NCBI RefSeq assembly: GCF_009696315.1
Contig: NZ_VUMG01000003.1
Span: 124,001 to 188,000 of the forward strand
Direction of reading: 5' to 3'
DNA: 64,000 bases
From: Cutibacterium porci
GTDB taxonomy: Bacteria > Actinomycetota > Actinomycetes > Propionibacteriales > Propionibacteriaceae
The notes below the pieces were generated by a model that saw only the letters and a list, made by a program, of their open reading frames with translations, had not been told where the DNA came from and searched no databases. How positions within the stretch are numbered: position 1 is the stretch's first letter; each line of letters opens with the position of its first letter. The position numbers and the translations under genes were made by a program. Below are positions 30,982 to 39,733 of the stretch, piece by piece.

Positions 30982-31441
30982 GGTTCTCCTCGGGTGGGGT
31001 TGTGGTCTCGATGTGGGGCAGGTCGACCGACATCATGAGGGCGTCGACCCCGCCGCCGTAGTAGTTGGGACGCTGCGAAACCGTCTTGAAGCCGAAGCGT
31101 CGATAAAGGCCGATTGCCGGACTGTTATCTGGGCGGACCTCAAGCATCATGGCGCGGCATCCTCGACTTGTTGCCCAGTTCAGGCCATGGATGAGCAGTT
31201 CGATGGCCAAGCCACGCCCTCGCGCCGCAGGTACCACCATGATCCGGTCGAGATCAGCGACGTCAAAGCCGTGGAATGTCGCAGCGGCAGCGACGTCGTC
31301 ACCTCCAGCGACCAGAGTCAGGCGGTAGTCGGCCGGGGCGATCTCCTCTGCCCACGACGTACGAGACCACGGCGGGTCAAAGCTGGCCTGCTCAATAGCC
31401 ATAATGGCGTCGAGGTCGCTCATACGGGCAGGTCTGGTCAT
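30974..31441 (-). CDS. rimI: Ribosomal-protein-alanine N-acetyltransferase-like (GNAT)
   Basis: A 155-residue GNAT acetyltransferase between tsaB and tsaD, the usual place of RimI. It shows the acetyl-CoA loop [19 protein letters not shown] and the C-terminal [22 protein letters not shown]. RimI acetylates the N-terminus of ribosomal protein S18 in E. coli and acts more broadly in actinobacteria. The start overlaps the tsaB stop (ATGA). Confidence 0.88.
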   Translation of the reverse strand: MTRPARMSDLDAIMAIEQASFDPPWSRTSWAEEIAPADYRLTLVAGGDDVAAAATFHGFDVADLDRIMVVPAARGRGLAIELLIHGLNWATSRGCRAMMLEVRPDNSPAIGLYRRFGFKTVSQRPNYYGGGVDALMMSVDLPHIETTTPPEENHV

Positions 31442-32094
31442 CGGCCGGGCAGGGTGAGTCGGGTCGGGGTCAAGGTGGCCTTGCGGGTCGTCGGAACAGT
31501 GGCATCAGGATCGCGCAAGTAGAGCGGCTCCAGCCCGACGTCGGGCATGGTTTGCCACGACGCCGCAAGCACCCCGGCATCTAAAAACTCCGGCGATCCC
31601 GGAGTCGGCGTCAGGCCGCGAACCAGACATCCCGGACCGCCGATCGGCAGATCCTTCGGCACGTCCTCAGGGCGAGTGACATTGGGGCCGTCAAGACGAT
31701 TCGCTGAAGCGTCGTAGCGAGCCCAATACAGCTCATGGCGACGAGCGTCAGTACATACCACGAACTCTCCATCGACCCCAGCCCATTGTCGGGCCAGAAT
31801 GTCGAGGGAACATACCGGGTGTGGGGTAAGACCGGCCAGGTGTGCCAGTACCCTTCCTGTTGCCACCCCAACCCGCAGGCCGGTGTAGGGGCCAGGGCCG
31901 ACCCCAATAGCGACCTCTGCGATGTCGGTTAATGCGATCCCGGCCTCCTCACAGCCGCGATGGATGAGGGGCATGAGCTGCTCGGCGTGGGCGCGAGGAT
32001 CGTCGTGGCGCAGACTGACGAGCACCTCAGATCCACACGCCAGTCCAACGCTGACAGCAGTCGATGTGTCGATTCCCAAGACGATGGTGTTCAT
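31438..32094 (-). CDS. tsaB: t6A tRNA modification partner TsaB
   Basis: A 218-residue ASKHA-fold scaffold that pairs with TsaD. Motifs: VLGIDTSTAVSVGLA at the start and GVGPGPYTGLRVGVATGRVLA near residue 70. It carries no metal site, as expected. It starts in an ATGA overlap with tsaE and ends in one with rimI. Confidence 0.92.
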   Translation of the reverse strand: MNTIVLGIDTSTAVSVGLACGSEVLVSLRHDDPRAHAEQLMPLIHRGCEEAGIALTDIAEVAIGVGPGPYTGLRVGVATGRVLAHLAGLTPHPVCSLDILARQWAGVDGEFVVCTDARRHELYWARYDASANRLDGPNVTRPEDVPKDLPIGGPGCLVRGLTPTPGSPEFLDAGVLAASWQTMPDVGLEPLYLRDPDATVPTTRKATLTPTRLTLPGR

Positions 32095-32987
32095 CAGTTG
32101 TTGTCTCCGGTCTGGTCGGGAGAAATAGTGTCAAAGGGAAGTTCTGACAGCGGTGACAAATCGACCCCCTGCCAGCGCGGGCCAAAACCTTCTACGTAGA
32201 CCACGCGAGTCTCATCAGTGGGATCCTCACTGCGCCGGATGTCGACGTCGAGGTGGGAACCGCCGAGATCCTCGGCAATGCCAGCTCCCCACTCAATGAC
32301 AGTGACGGCTTGGTCCATGGTCTCGTCGAGGTCGAGGTCGATAAGTTCGGCGGCCGATCCGAGACGGTACGCGTCGACGTGGACTAACCCGGGCCGCCCC
32401 CCGGATCCGGCATGGCGGCGCGCCAGCACGAAGGTCGGGGAGATGACGGGCCCGTCGACGCCGAGCCCCCTACCTATCCCCTGCGCCAAGGTGGTCTTAC
32501 CGGCACCGAGATCTCCGGAGGCCAGCACAATATCTCCGGCGCGCAACTGCGCCGCCAGTGCTGCTCCGAAGACATGCATAGCCTCAGCGGTGGGAACGAC
32601 GACCCGGGTGGGTAGTACACGAACCCAGCCACCGTCGTAGTGATAAGCCGGGCCGGGTGAAGTCGTGAGTCCCGAGACGACGAGGACGCGCGACTCCAGC
32701 TCGGTAGCGATCTGTTCGGCCCCACCGATGAGGGCTGCAACGACGTCGGTATCGTCAGGGGTAGTCAGGGCCAGATCGGTAACGTCAGCGTGGCCACCAT
32801 CATCCACGAGGTGAGCTAGACCGACAATCTGGGAACCGACGCGGGCAACAATGCCGAGACCCTGCGTCAGCCACGTCGAAACAGTCTGTGCCTCGAGATC
32901 AAGGGCGCGCGCAAGAACCGCGGCGTCCTGCGGAACTGCGACGGCAAGCTCCGGGATCGCCTCTTGCGGGCTGGTCTGTTTATCCAC
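32094..32987 (-). CDS. tsaE: TsaE ATPase with an N-terminal GNAT-like extension
   Basis: TsaE is the ATPase that resets the TsaBD complex in t6A synthesis. The C-terminal half (from about residue 140) is a normal TsaE: Walker A ASGDLGAGKTTLAQGIGRGL, ISPTFVL, HVDAYRL and VIEWG. The first 135 residues are an added domain (VGLAHLVDDGGHADVTDLAL, then a block ending VRVLPTRVVVPT) that looks like a reduced GNAT fold. I use GTG 32987. A TATCCT -10-like box sits 8 bases before it, suggesting a leaderless mRNA. The frame runs on to 33257 but would overlap the divergent nuclease gene. Confidence 0.85.
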   Translation of the reverse strand: MDKQTSPQEAIPELAVAVPQDAAVLARALDLEAQTVSTWLTQGLGIVARVGSQIVGLAHLVDDGGHADVTDLALTTPDDTDVVAALIGGAEQIATELESRVLVVSGLTTSPGPAYHYDGGWVRVLPTRVVVPTAEAMHVFGAALAAQLRAGDIVLASGDLGAGKTTLAQGIGRGLGVDGPVISPTFVLARRHAGSGGRPGLVHVDAYRLGSAAELIDLDLDETMDQAVTVIEWGAGIAEDLGGSHLDVDIRRSEDPTDETRVVYVEGFGPRWQGVDLSPLSELPFDTISPDQTGDNN

Positions 32988-33163
32988 AAGAACCCAGGAT
33001 AGTCGTCGAACCTCACGTCGGCCTCGCCGTCCCGAGTCCGTCGGCAGGCAGTGGGACAGCTGATCCAGTCCAAGCCTTCCCACGGGCCAGACCAGTGGTG
33101 TAGCGTCCGCGACTATGCCGCTAGCGATGCCACGCTGGCCAACAAAGCTGTGGGGGTAACGAT

Positions 33164-33877
33164 ATGGCGTCGGCGCCGCAACGGAGATGGGCGTGGGTGC
33201 TGCTCTTGATCGTCGCATTGCTGGTGATCGTCGGGGTGTACCGCAAGGCTGTTCCACGCGAAGGATCGACGGCCTATGGCCAGGCCGCGGAGGCTCTCGG
33301 TGGCCTCCCTGTCAAGGGACGTGCGCCGATGACCGGCTACTCGCGGGACCAATTCGGCCCGGCGTGGAGCGACAACTCCGACTCAGCCCTGACTCGCCCT
33401 TGGGGCCACAACGGTTGCGGCACCCGTGACGATGCCTTGGCTCGTGATCTCGTCAAGGCAAAACTGAAATCCGGCAGTCGATGCCAGATAGTCTCCGGCG
33501 AACTGCACGACCCCTACACCGGACGGACGATCACATGGCGGCGCGGTCGCGACACCTCAGCTGTGGTGCAAATCGACCACGTCGTCGCCCTTGGTAATGC
33601 CTGGGTTACAGGAGCTCAGCAGATGCCGATGGACCGACGCCAGGCGTTAGCAAACGACCCGCTCAATCTGCTAGCCGTCGAGGGGCGCGCCAACCAGGAC
33701 AAAGGGGCTGGGGACGCGGCGACATGGCTGCCACCACAGAAGTCATACCGCTGTGACTACGTATCCCGCCAGATTGCTGTCAAGCGGAAATACCGTCTCT
33801 GGGTCACCCCGGCGGAACGCAACGCCATGGTTCGGGTGCTTTCGACATGCCCGAACCATGCGCTGCCCGCCCGGTAA
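33164..33877 (+). CDS. Secreted HNH-type nuclease (DUF1524)
   Basis: A 237-residue protein with one N-terminal signal/anchor helix (about residues 9-26). The nuclease domain at about 130-200 has the metal motif VVQIDHVVALGNAW followed by NDPLNLLAVEGRANQDKGAGDAATWLPP, like the GmrSD-type C-terminal/HNH family. Cys pairs (CGTR, CQIV, CDY, TCP) suggest disulphides outside the cell. It could digest extracellular DNA for nutrition or competition. Divergent from tsaE; GGGGG precedes the ATG. Confidence 0.82.
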   Translation: MASAPQRRWAWVLLLIVALLVIVGVYRKAVPREGSTAYGQAAEALGGLPVKGRAPMTGYSRDQFGPAWSDNSDSALTRPWGHNGCGTRDDALARDLVKAKLKSGSRCQIVSGELHDPYTGRTITWRRGRDTSAVVQIDHVVALGNAWVTGAQQMPMDRRQALANDPLNLLAVEGRANQDKGAGDAATWLPPQKSYRCDYVSRQIAVKRKYRLWVTPAERNAMVRVLSTCPNHALPAR

Positions 33878-33889
33878 CTCAGCAGTCAC

Positions 33890-35995
33890 TCACCACGTGT
33901 CGTTTCCGGAACGACCGTACTTGGCCTCAATGTCACGACGATCACGCCCCCGAGAGTTGAGTCCGCGCGAATCATGCCCCCGGTCATGACGGTCACGGGA
34001 GTCGTAGCCGCGATGGCGACCACCGTCGAATCCACGACCACCACGATTGCGACCGCCCTTACCACGACGAGGCTTGCCGTCCCGAGACTTCTTGCCACGC
34101 TGCTGTTTGGGAGCGACGAGGGCTTCGTAATCCTTCTCGTCAATGGCAGTGCCCGAGACAGGGCTGCAACCGGCCACGTCAGCGACGTAGTCGTCACCCA
34201 CCATGACCTGGGCCTCCACCGGCTTCACCCCGGCTTGACGGTACAGGCGTGCCATAGTGCGGCGCTGATGTGGCAGCACAAGCGAGACGACGGCGCCGTC
34301 GTGTCCGGCACGGGCAGTACGACCGGATCGGTGCAAATAATCCTTGGAGTTCATCGGCGGATCGACCTGCAGCACCAAAGTGACATCATCGACGTCAATT
34401 CCTCGGGCCGCGACGTCAGTAGCGACCAGAACTGGCAGGGAGCCGTCCTTGAATGCCGCCAACACACGGGCACGGGCGCCCTGCGTAAGACCACCATGCA
34501 ACGCACCAGCCATGACACCAGCCTCACGGATCTGCTCGGCCATCCGGGACGCACCTCGTTGAGTTCGAGCGAAAACGATGGTGTGACCACTACGGTTAAC
34601 GATCTCGCACATCAGCCCGACCTTCTCGTGAGGCTTGATCTGGAAAGCGTGATGGGTCATCGTCGAGACAGACCCCTTATCGGAGTCGATCTCGTGGGTG
34701 ACTGGATCGTGCATGTACCGCTTGACTAACTTGTTGACGGCACCATCGAGAGTGGCAGAGAACAACAAACGCTGCCCGTCTGCCGGAACAGCATCGAGGA
34801 TCGAACCGACGGCCTCCATGAATCCAAGCTCAGCCATATGATCGGCCTCGTCAAGGACGGTTACAGCGATACCGGAAAGGTCGGCGTCACCAGTCTCCAG
34901 CAGGTCGACCAAACGCCCGGGGGTGGCGACGACAAGGTCGACCCCCTTCTTGAAAGCCTTGGTCTGCGGGCCATAGCTCATACCACCCGCGATGAGGATG
35001 GTCGATAGGCCCATTGATGACGCCAACGGGGACAGCACGTCGGCGATCTGCATGGCCAGTTCACGCGTAGGAGAAAGGATGAGAGCTCGCGGACGCTTAT
35101 CCTCGCGCGGGGTGGCCGACAGGCGCGACAGCAGCGGGACACCAAAGGCCAACGTCTTGCCCGAACCCGTCGAGGCACGACCCAGCACGTCACGCCCAGC
35201 GATGGCGTCGGGGATGGCGGCAATCTGAATGCGGAAAGGATCAGTAATGCCAGTCTTGGCCAGAGCGGCGACGATCTCGTCGGGCACGCCAAGGGCCGAG
35301 AAACCGCCCTCGTGGTCAATGCCGGTGACGTCGAGGTCGGTGAGCTCGGTGGCCTTCCAATCCATTGTGTCGGCGTCATCGTGATCCTCGCGGGGCCCGT
35401 CGTCGCGACGGTGATCCCGACGATCCGACCAACGCTCATCCCGACGATCATCGTGTCTGTCGTGACGCTCGCGCCAATGATCCTCGCGTTGATCCCAGGA
35501 ACCTCTGCGCTCGTAGCCACGACCGCCATGACGGCGATCCCCGTGATCGTCACGACCGAGTCGGTCCTCGCGCCATTCGTCGCGAGACCACGAGGATCCG
35601 CGACGGTCGTCACGCTTCCAATCACGATTGGCGTAGTGGCCCGGTCGACGCGATTTATGGGACCGGAACTCGCCGTCGTCAGACCACCTGCGGTCGTCAC
35701 GACGATCCCGGTCACGACGATCATATCGACGGTCACGACGACCATCAGACCACTGGCCACGACCGCGTCGATCTTCGGAATAGCGGCGGTCTTTACTGCC
35801 GGCATCGTCGCGGCGTGCCTCATCTCGCGGGGTCCACGCCTCAAAGTTGCGGCCACGCGAATCGGTGTGACCGTTGCGAACTCCGCCTCTGGTGCGTGGC
35901 TTGTGCCCGCGAGCGGCCCGCTCAGCTGCGGTCCAGCGGCGCTTCGGAGTGCCGTCAGCCTTAAAAGATTTGGGATTGTGTTTCTTGTTGCTCAA
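33890..35995 (-). CDS. DEAD-box RNA helicase with charged N-terminal arm
   Basis: A 701-residue helicase. Residues 1-215 are low complexity, dense in Arg, Asp, Gly and His (RDDRR, RRDRRYDRRDRD). The core follows: Q motif, ASTGSGKT, PTRELA, VLDEADHM, SAT, then helicase-C with DVAARGIDV and HRSGRTARAG. The tail (RGKKSRDGKPRRGKGGRNRG) is RGG-like. Such disordered RNA-binding arms favour condensates and structured-RNA remodelling, as in RhlE/CsdA proteins of ribosome assembly and RNA decay; the exact role is inferred. The 577 bases upstream hold no gene and may be a regulatory leader. Confidence 0.88.
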   Translation of the reverse strand: MSNKKHNPKSFKADGTPKRRWTAAERAARGHKPRTRGGVRNGHTDSRGRNFEAWTPRDEARRDDAGSKDRRYSEDRRGRGQWSDGRRDRRYDRRDRDRRDDRRWSDDGEFRSHKSRRPGHYANRDWKRDDRRGSSWSRDEWREDRLGRDDHGDRRHGGRGYERRGSWDQREDHWRERHDRHDDRRDERWSDRRDHRRDDGPREDHDDADTMDWKATELTDLDVTGIDHEGGFSALGVPDEIVAALAKTGITDPFRIQIAAIPDAIAGRDVLGRASTGSGKTLAFGVPLLSRLSATPREDKRPRALILSPTRELAMQIADVLSPLASSMGLSTILIAGGMSYGPQTKAFKKGVDLVVATPGRLVDLLETGDADLSGIAVTVLDEADHMAELGFMEAVGSILDAVPADGQRLLFSATLDGAVNKLVKRYMHDPVTHEIDSDKGSVSTMTHHAFQIKPHEKVGLMCEIVNRSGHTIVFARTQRGASRMAEQIREAGVMAGALHGGLTQGARARVLAAFKDGSLPVLVATDVAARGIDVDDVTLVLQVDPPMNSKDYLHRSGRTARAGHDGAVVSLVLPHQRRTMARLYRQAGVKPVEAQVMVGDDYVADVAGCSPVSGTAIDEKDYEALVAPKQQRGKKSRDGKPRRGKGGRNRGGRGFDGGRHRGYDSRDRHDRGHDSRGLNSRGRDRRDIEAKYGRSGNDTW

Positions 35996-36572
35996 TGGGG
36001 TGTTCCCTCATGGTCGGCGGATTCCTCGACCAGGGGCGACCGGCGTCACCGCGCACACAAGGCGCAGCACCGCTGCATGGGATCGCGGAACCTAACCGCA
36101 ACACACCGGACCCAAGATAGGGTCTTGGTCATGGAATCCTGGATGGCTGTCTGTCTCGATGGCTGGGCGAATAGCTGCTGCGCAGGTGAATGCAATAAAA
36201 CCAGAGCCGGTAGCTCCGTCATGCCCTGAGGGCACATCGAGCAACTGAAACGCATCATGGGCTCGAACGAGTCGGGCCGTTGCCAACGTCAGTACTCTAC
36301 CCACAAAGGTCGTATCGACGAAATCGACCGCATTTCCTGGCGCACGTCATGGCACCCTCGACGAAAGTCACACCGTCTACCCGGCGCAGTGTCTGTCCGA
36401 GGCGCCGCAGGTAGTGAGTCGTCTCTGAGACAGTCGCGCGTCTCGGCCCGTGGAGTCAACTGCGAATAAGGCCCGTTAGATATCAGCTCTTGGGCAGTCT
36501 CGTTGCCCCACGTTCACCGCCCCGACACCGCGGCCCTACCAAGGCGTCGCACGTGCCGGTTACCATGAAATT
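35996..36572. other. Gene-free region between the helicase and the GT4 gene
   Basis: No ORF with a recognisable domain, tRNA, tmRNA or RNase P RNA was seen. It must hold the promoters of both divergent genes. A TACCAT -10-like box at 36561-36566 points to the GT4 gene. The half next to the helicase may be a long 5' untranslated leader. Confidence 0.4.
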
Positions 36573-37712
36573 GTGCGTGTTGCGATCATCACTGAGTCAT
36601 TCCTCCCCCTGGTCAACGGAGTGACGAACTCGGTGCTGCGGATTCTGGAACATCTGCGCGATAACGGCCACGATGCCCTTATCCTCGCCCCTGGCGATGC
36701 GCAGACTCCGCACGAGTACGCCGGTTTCCCCGTCATCCCGTTAGCCTCGCTGCACTGGCCGGGCTACCAGGACGTCCGTGTCTCCACTAGCCCGCAATGG
36801 ACGATGGAACGTTACCTGTCAGAGTTTGAGCCTGACGTCGTGCACCTTGCTGGGCCCTTCATGATTGGCTACAAGGGTGCCATGGCGGCAGCCTCCCTCG
36901 GCATACCCATCGTGGCCATATATCAAACTGACATCCCTTCTTATGCCGGTCGTTACGGACTCGGAAAACTCGAGTTCTACGGCTGGTACCGCGTCCGTCA
37001 GATCCACTCCCTTGCCGTGGCCACCTACGCGCCGTCGACCTTCTCGCGCGACCAACTCATCAACCATGGCGTCCCCCGGGTGGGTATCTGGGGGCGCGGC
37101 GTCGACAAGGTACGATTCCATCCGTCGAAGCGCTCCCAGCAGCTACACGACGAGTGGGCCCCCAATGGCGAGGTCGTCGTCGGATACATGGGCCGGTTGG
37201 CTGCCGAAAAGCGAGTTGCCGATATGGCGAACCTCGCCGACATTCCCAATACCAAGCTCGTCATCGTCGGAGATGGTCCGGCTCGCGCCGAGGTGGAAAA
37301 GCAGCTTCCCCATGCTATTTTCACCGGCGGTCTCGGCGGGGAGGACCTCCCCCGTGCCGTCGCCAGTATGGATGTGTTCTGCTCGACAGGCGAACTTGAG
37401 ACCTTCTGCCAGGCTGTTCAAGAAGCCAAGGCCTGCGGCGTCCCAGTCGTCAGCCCGCGCAAAGGCGGCCCGATCGACCTCATTGATCCGTCACGGACGG
37501 GGTGGCTTTATGAGCCTGGCGACATGGCCGATTTCCGCTCCCGAGTCGTCGATCTCGTTGGTGACGACTACAAGCGCCGCGCTATGGGCATAGCAGCACG
37601 AGCGTCGATCGAGAACCGCACCTGGGACAACCTGTGCGCTGAACTCGTCGAGCACTACAAAGAGGCTATTCGGCTAGCTGGCCGCTCGACGAAAACTCAT
37701 GCAGCCCTCTGA
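36573..37712 (+). CDS. GT4 glycosyltransferase, GDP-mannose-dependent mannosyltransferase-like
   Basis: A 379-residue retaining GT-B enzyme. N-terminal ITESFLPLVNGVTNSVLRILEHL is the MgtA/PimB-type acceptor domain; the C-terminal half has VGYMGRLAAEKRV, VIVGDGPARAEVE and the EX7E-type ELETFCQAVQEAKACGVPVV. Close relatives add mannose to phosphatidyl-inositol or glucuronosyl-diacylglycerol glycolipids. It begins with GTG, 6 bases after a -10-like TACCAT, so a leaderless start is likely. It converges on nnr. Confidence 0.82.
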   Translation: MRVAIITESFLPLVNGVTNSVLRILEHLRDNGHDALILAPGDAQTPHEYAGFPVIPLASLHWPGYQDVRVSTSPQWTMERYLSEFEPDVVHLAGPFMIGYKGAMAAASLGIPIVAIYQTDIPSYAGRYGLGKLEFYGWYRVRQIHSLAVATYAPSTFSRDQLINHGVPRVGIWGRGVDKVRFHPSKRSQQLHDEWAPNGEVVVGYMGRLAAEKRVADMANLADIPNTKLVIVGDGPARAEVEKQLPHAIFTGGLGGEDLPRAVASMDVFCSTGELETFCQAVQEAKACGVPVVSPRKGGPIDLIDPSRTGWLYEPGDMADFRSRVVDLVGDDYKRRAMGIAARASIENRTWDNLCAELVEHYKEAIRLAGRSTKTHAAL

Positions 37713-37741
37713 CCCCGACCTCTCGACCAGACACCCATAGA

Positions 37742-39187
37742 TCAGCGCGACAGAACCGTTGTGACAGTTCCGGGCAACAACTCCGCGATTTGGTCTGGAG
37801 CGTAGGGCCCAGGCATTGACATAGCTGTAGCAGCTTGCATCCCGGCAGCGCAGAGAGCCGCATCGTCAGCAGCTAGCCCTGCAGCCATAAGGGTGCCGCA
37901 CATCCCGGCCAAAACGTCACCAGAACCAGCCTGGGCTGTCCATGCAGGTCCAGGAAGAGCGGCACGAACAACCCCATCAGGCCGAGCAACCCATTGGATG
38001 GACCCTTTCAGCAGGACGGTCGCACCGAACCGCTGGGCCGCTCGAACAGCCCATCCGCGTGGATCATCGTCGACCTGGCCGCGCTCTACCCGCAGCATTC
38101 GAGCCAATTCCCCGGCATGAGGCGTGAGCAGACAGCCGTTGGGCAACTCAGCTGGCAACAGAGTCAGGGCATCGGCGTCGATCACCATCGGGACACCTTC
38201 AGACGCCCGCTGAATAAATCGGTCAGCATTGCCATCGTGAGCGCCCCAACCCGATCCGATGACCCAAGCTTGAACGCGTCCCTCGCCAATGACGACAGAC
38301 GGAGCACGGCTCAATATAAAGGCCATGATGGCGCTGGGTCCGGAGAATCGCACCATCCCGGGACCAGTTCTCAATGCCCCCAGGACGCCGAGCACCGCCG
38401 CCCCAGGGAACCTCTCGGATCCAGTGTCGATGCCGACGACCCCGCGGGAATACTTATCATCAAGTGCGCCAGGAACCGGCCACAGCGACGCCATCTCGGT
38501 AAGATCGCAATACTCGTCGACACCGTCGAGACTCTCGCCGTCATCATCGACAAGGTCGAGGCCGATGTCATGAACCTCCAACTCTCCGCAATAGCGGGCG
38601 GCCGGATGAGCAATATGACACCACTTGAGGCTGGAAAAAGTAATGGTGTGAGCAGCGTGAACACAGGATTCTACCTCACCAGAATTCGCGTCTAGCCCCG
38701 ATGGCAGATCGACCGCAAGCACTGGGATCCGGCGATCACGCAACCACGTGTCGATTCGCTCTAGAGACTGCGGGATACCCGGACGGCCCCCAATACCGAG
38801 GACAGCATCAATCGCGAGATCATACGAGTGCCTCGTGACCTCTCCCAGCGAGACCCGGATGCAACCAGCATCGAGCGCAGCAGCCATGCCAGCCTCGTGC
38901 GGTTGACCCATAACCTGAGCAAGCTCGACCCGCCACCCGCGCTGCGCCAAAGCTGCAGCCGCGAACAGTCCGTCACCGCCATTATTTCCCCCACCGACGA
39001 GAACGAGAACGCATTGGGACGCAGCCCAATCAGGCACGACCTCATCGACGACGCCACCCAGCAGAAGCTCTTGAGCTTTTCGCGCAACAGCATGAGCGGC
39101 AACGTCCATAAGGTCTCGTCCGGGGTGGGCATCGAACCACCTCTGCTCGGCCGCTCGAGTGGCCTCAGCGGTACAGACAATTGCCAT
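37742..39187 (-). CDS. nnr: Bifunctional NAD(P)H-hydrate repair enzyme
   Basis: Repairs damaged NAD(P)HX: an N-terminal epimerase (YjeF_N, residues about 1-215; VGGGNNGGDGLFAAAALAQRGW, DAVLGIGGRPG) and a C-terminal ADP-dependent dehydratase (LTPHAGELARML, LKGSIQWVA, GSGDVLAGMCGTLMA). It has 481 residues. I start at ATG 39187, with AAGGGGAT upstream; an earlier in-frame ATG at 39238 lacks one. The usual partner acpS lies just upstream on the same strand. Confidence 0.93.
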   Translation of the reverse strand: MAIVCTAEATRAAEQRWFDAHPGRDLMDVAAHAVARKAQELLLGGVVDEVVPDWAASQCVLVLVGGGNNGGDGLFAAAALAQRGWRVELAQVMGQPHEAGMAAALDAGCIRVSLGEVTRHSYDLAIDAVLGIGGRPGIPQSLERIDTWLRDRRIPVLAVDLPSGLDANSGEVESCVHAAHTITFSSLKWCHIAHPAARYCGELEVHDIGLDLVDDDGESLDGVDEYCDLTEMASLWPVPGALDDKYSRGVVGIDTGSERFPGAAVLGVLGALRTGPGMVRFSGPSAIMAFILSRAPSVVIGEGRVQAWVIGSGWGAHDGNADRFIQRASEGVPMVIDADALTLLPAELPNGCLLTPHAGELARMLRVERGQVDDDPRGWAVRAAQRFGATVLLKGSIQWVARPDGVVRAALPGPAWTAQAGSGDVLAGMCGTLMAAGLAADDAALCAAGMQAATAMSMPGPYAPDQIAELLPGTVTTVLSR

Positions 39188-39276
39188 GACGATCCCCTTC
39201 AGCCCCCGGCGGGGCCCTCGCTGCGGATTGGTATTCATTCAACCACGATGGAAGAGGTGAGCCGGGCAGGCGCGAC

Positions 39277-39624
39277 TCAACCTTCGCACACCACCATGGC
39301 CACGGCGACACCAGCGTCATGAGTCAATGAGAGATGAACCGTGCGTACACCCAACTCCTTGGCCCGCCGAGCCAGCGATCCACGAAGCTCAAACTTAACA
39401 GCGGTGCCATCGGTGACTACCTCGCAGTCCTGCCAGGAAAGCCCACCTACTCCGCTCAACGCCTTATACAGAGCCTCTTTGGCAGCGAACCGGGCAGCCT
39501 GGGAGTGCGCCGGTAGCGCAGCCTCAGCATCCGTAAGTACTTTGCGAGCTATCCCGGGGCGACGTTGTATAGCAGCCTCCCACCTAGATATGTCGCAGAC
39601 GTCGACCCCAATTCCGATAATCAT
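39277..39624 (-). CDS. acpS: Holo-[acyl-carrier-protein] synthase
   Basis: Transfers phosphopantetheine from CoA to acyl carrier protein. The 115-residue protein has the GIGVDVCDISRWEAAI start with the metal-binding Asp and the RFAAKEALYKALSG motif near residue 45. The C-terminus VHLSLTHDAGVAVAMVV is also conserved. It lies between glmS and nnr, all on the minus strand. Confidence 0.93.
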   Translation of the reverse strand: MIIGIGVDVCDISRWEAAIQRRPGIARKVLTDAEAALPAHSQAARFAAKEALYKALSGVGGLSWQDCEVVTDGTAVKFELRGSLARRAKELGVRTVHLSLTHDAGVAVAMVVCEG

Positions 39625-39692
39625 AGGGTCAAGATTAGGTGCCAGGTCGCGTCGATGCTCGCCGTAGCGCAAGCAGCACATCATCAATAAAA

Positions 39693-39719
39693 GGTGCCCC
39701 GGAATATCCCCGGGGCACC
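39693..39719 (-). terminator. glmS terminator
   Basis: A 10-bp stem (GGTGCCCCGG and complement, 7-base centre) directly after the glmS stop. On the minus strand it is followed by TTTTATTG, giving a classical intrinsic terminator. Confidence 0.85.
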
Positions 39720-39733
39720 CAGCTTCAACGAAC

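Noticed and set aside
35312-36229. 305-codon plus-strand ORF opposite the DEAD-box helicase
   Set aside because: It is antisense to the Arg/Asp-rich arm of the helicase and shows low-complexity Val/Ile/Thr runs, the mirror of repeated Arg/Asp codons. No ribosome-binding site or domain.
35996-36572. tRNA, tmRNA or RNase P RNA in the gene-free stretch
   Set aside because: No cloverleaf, TTCGA-type T-arm with CCA end, or conserved RNase P motifs were seen.
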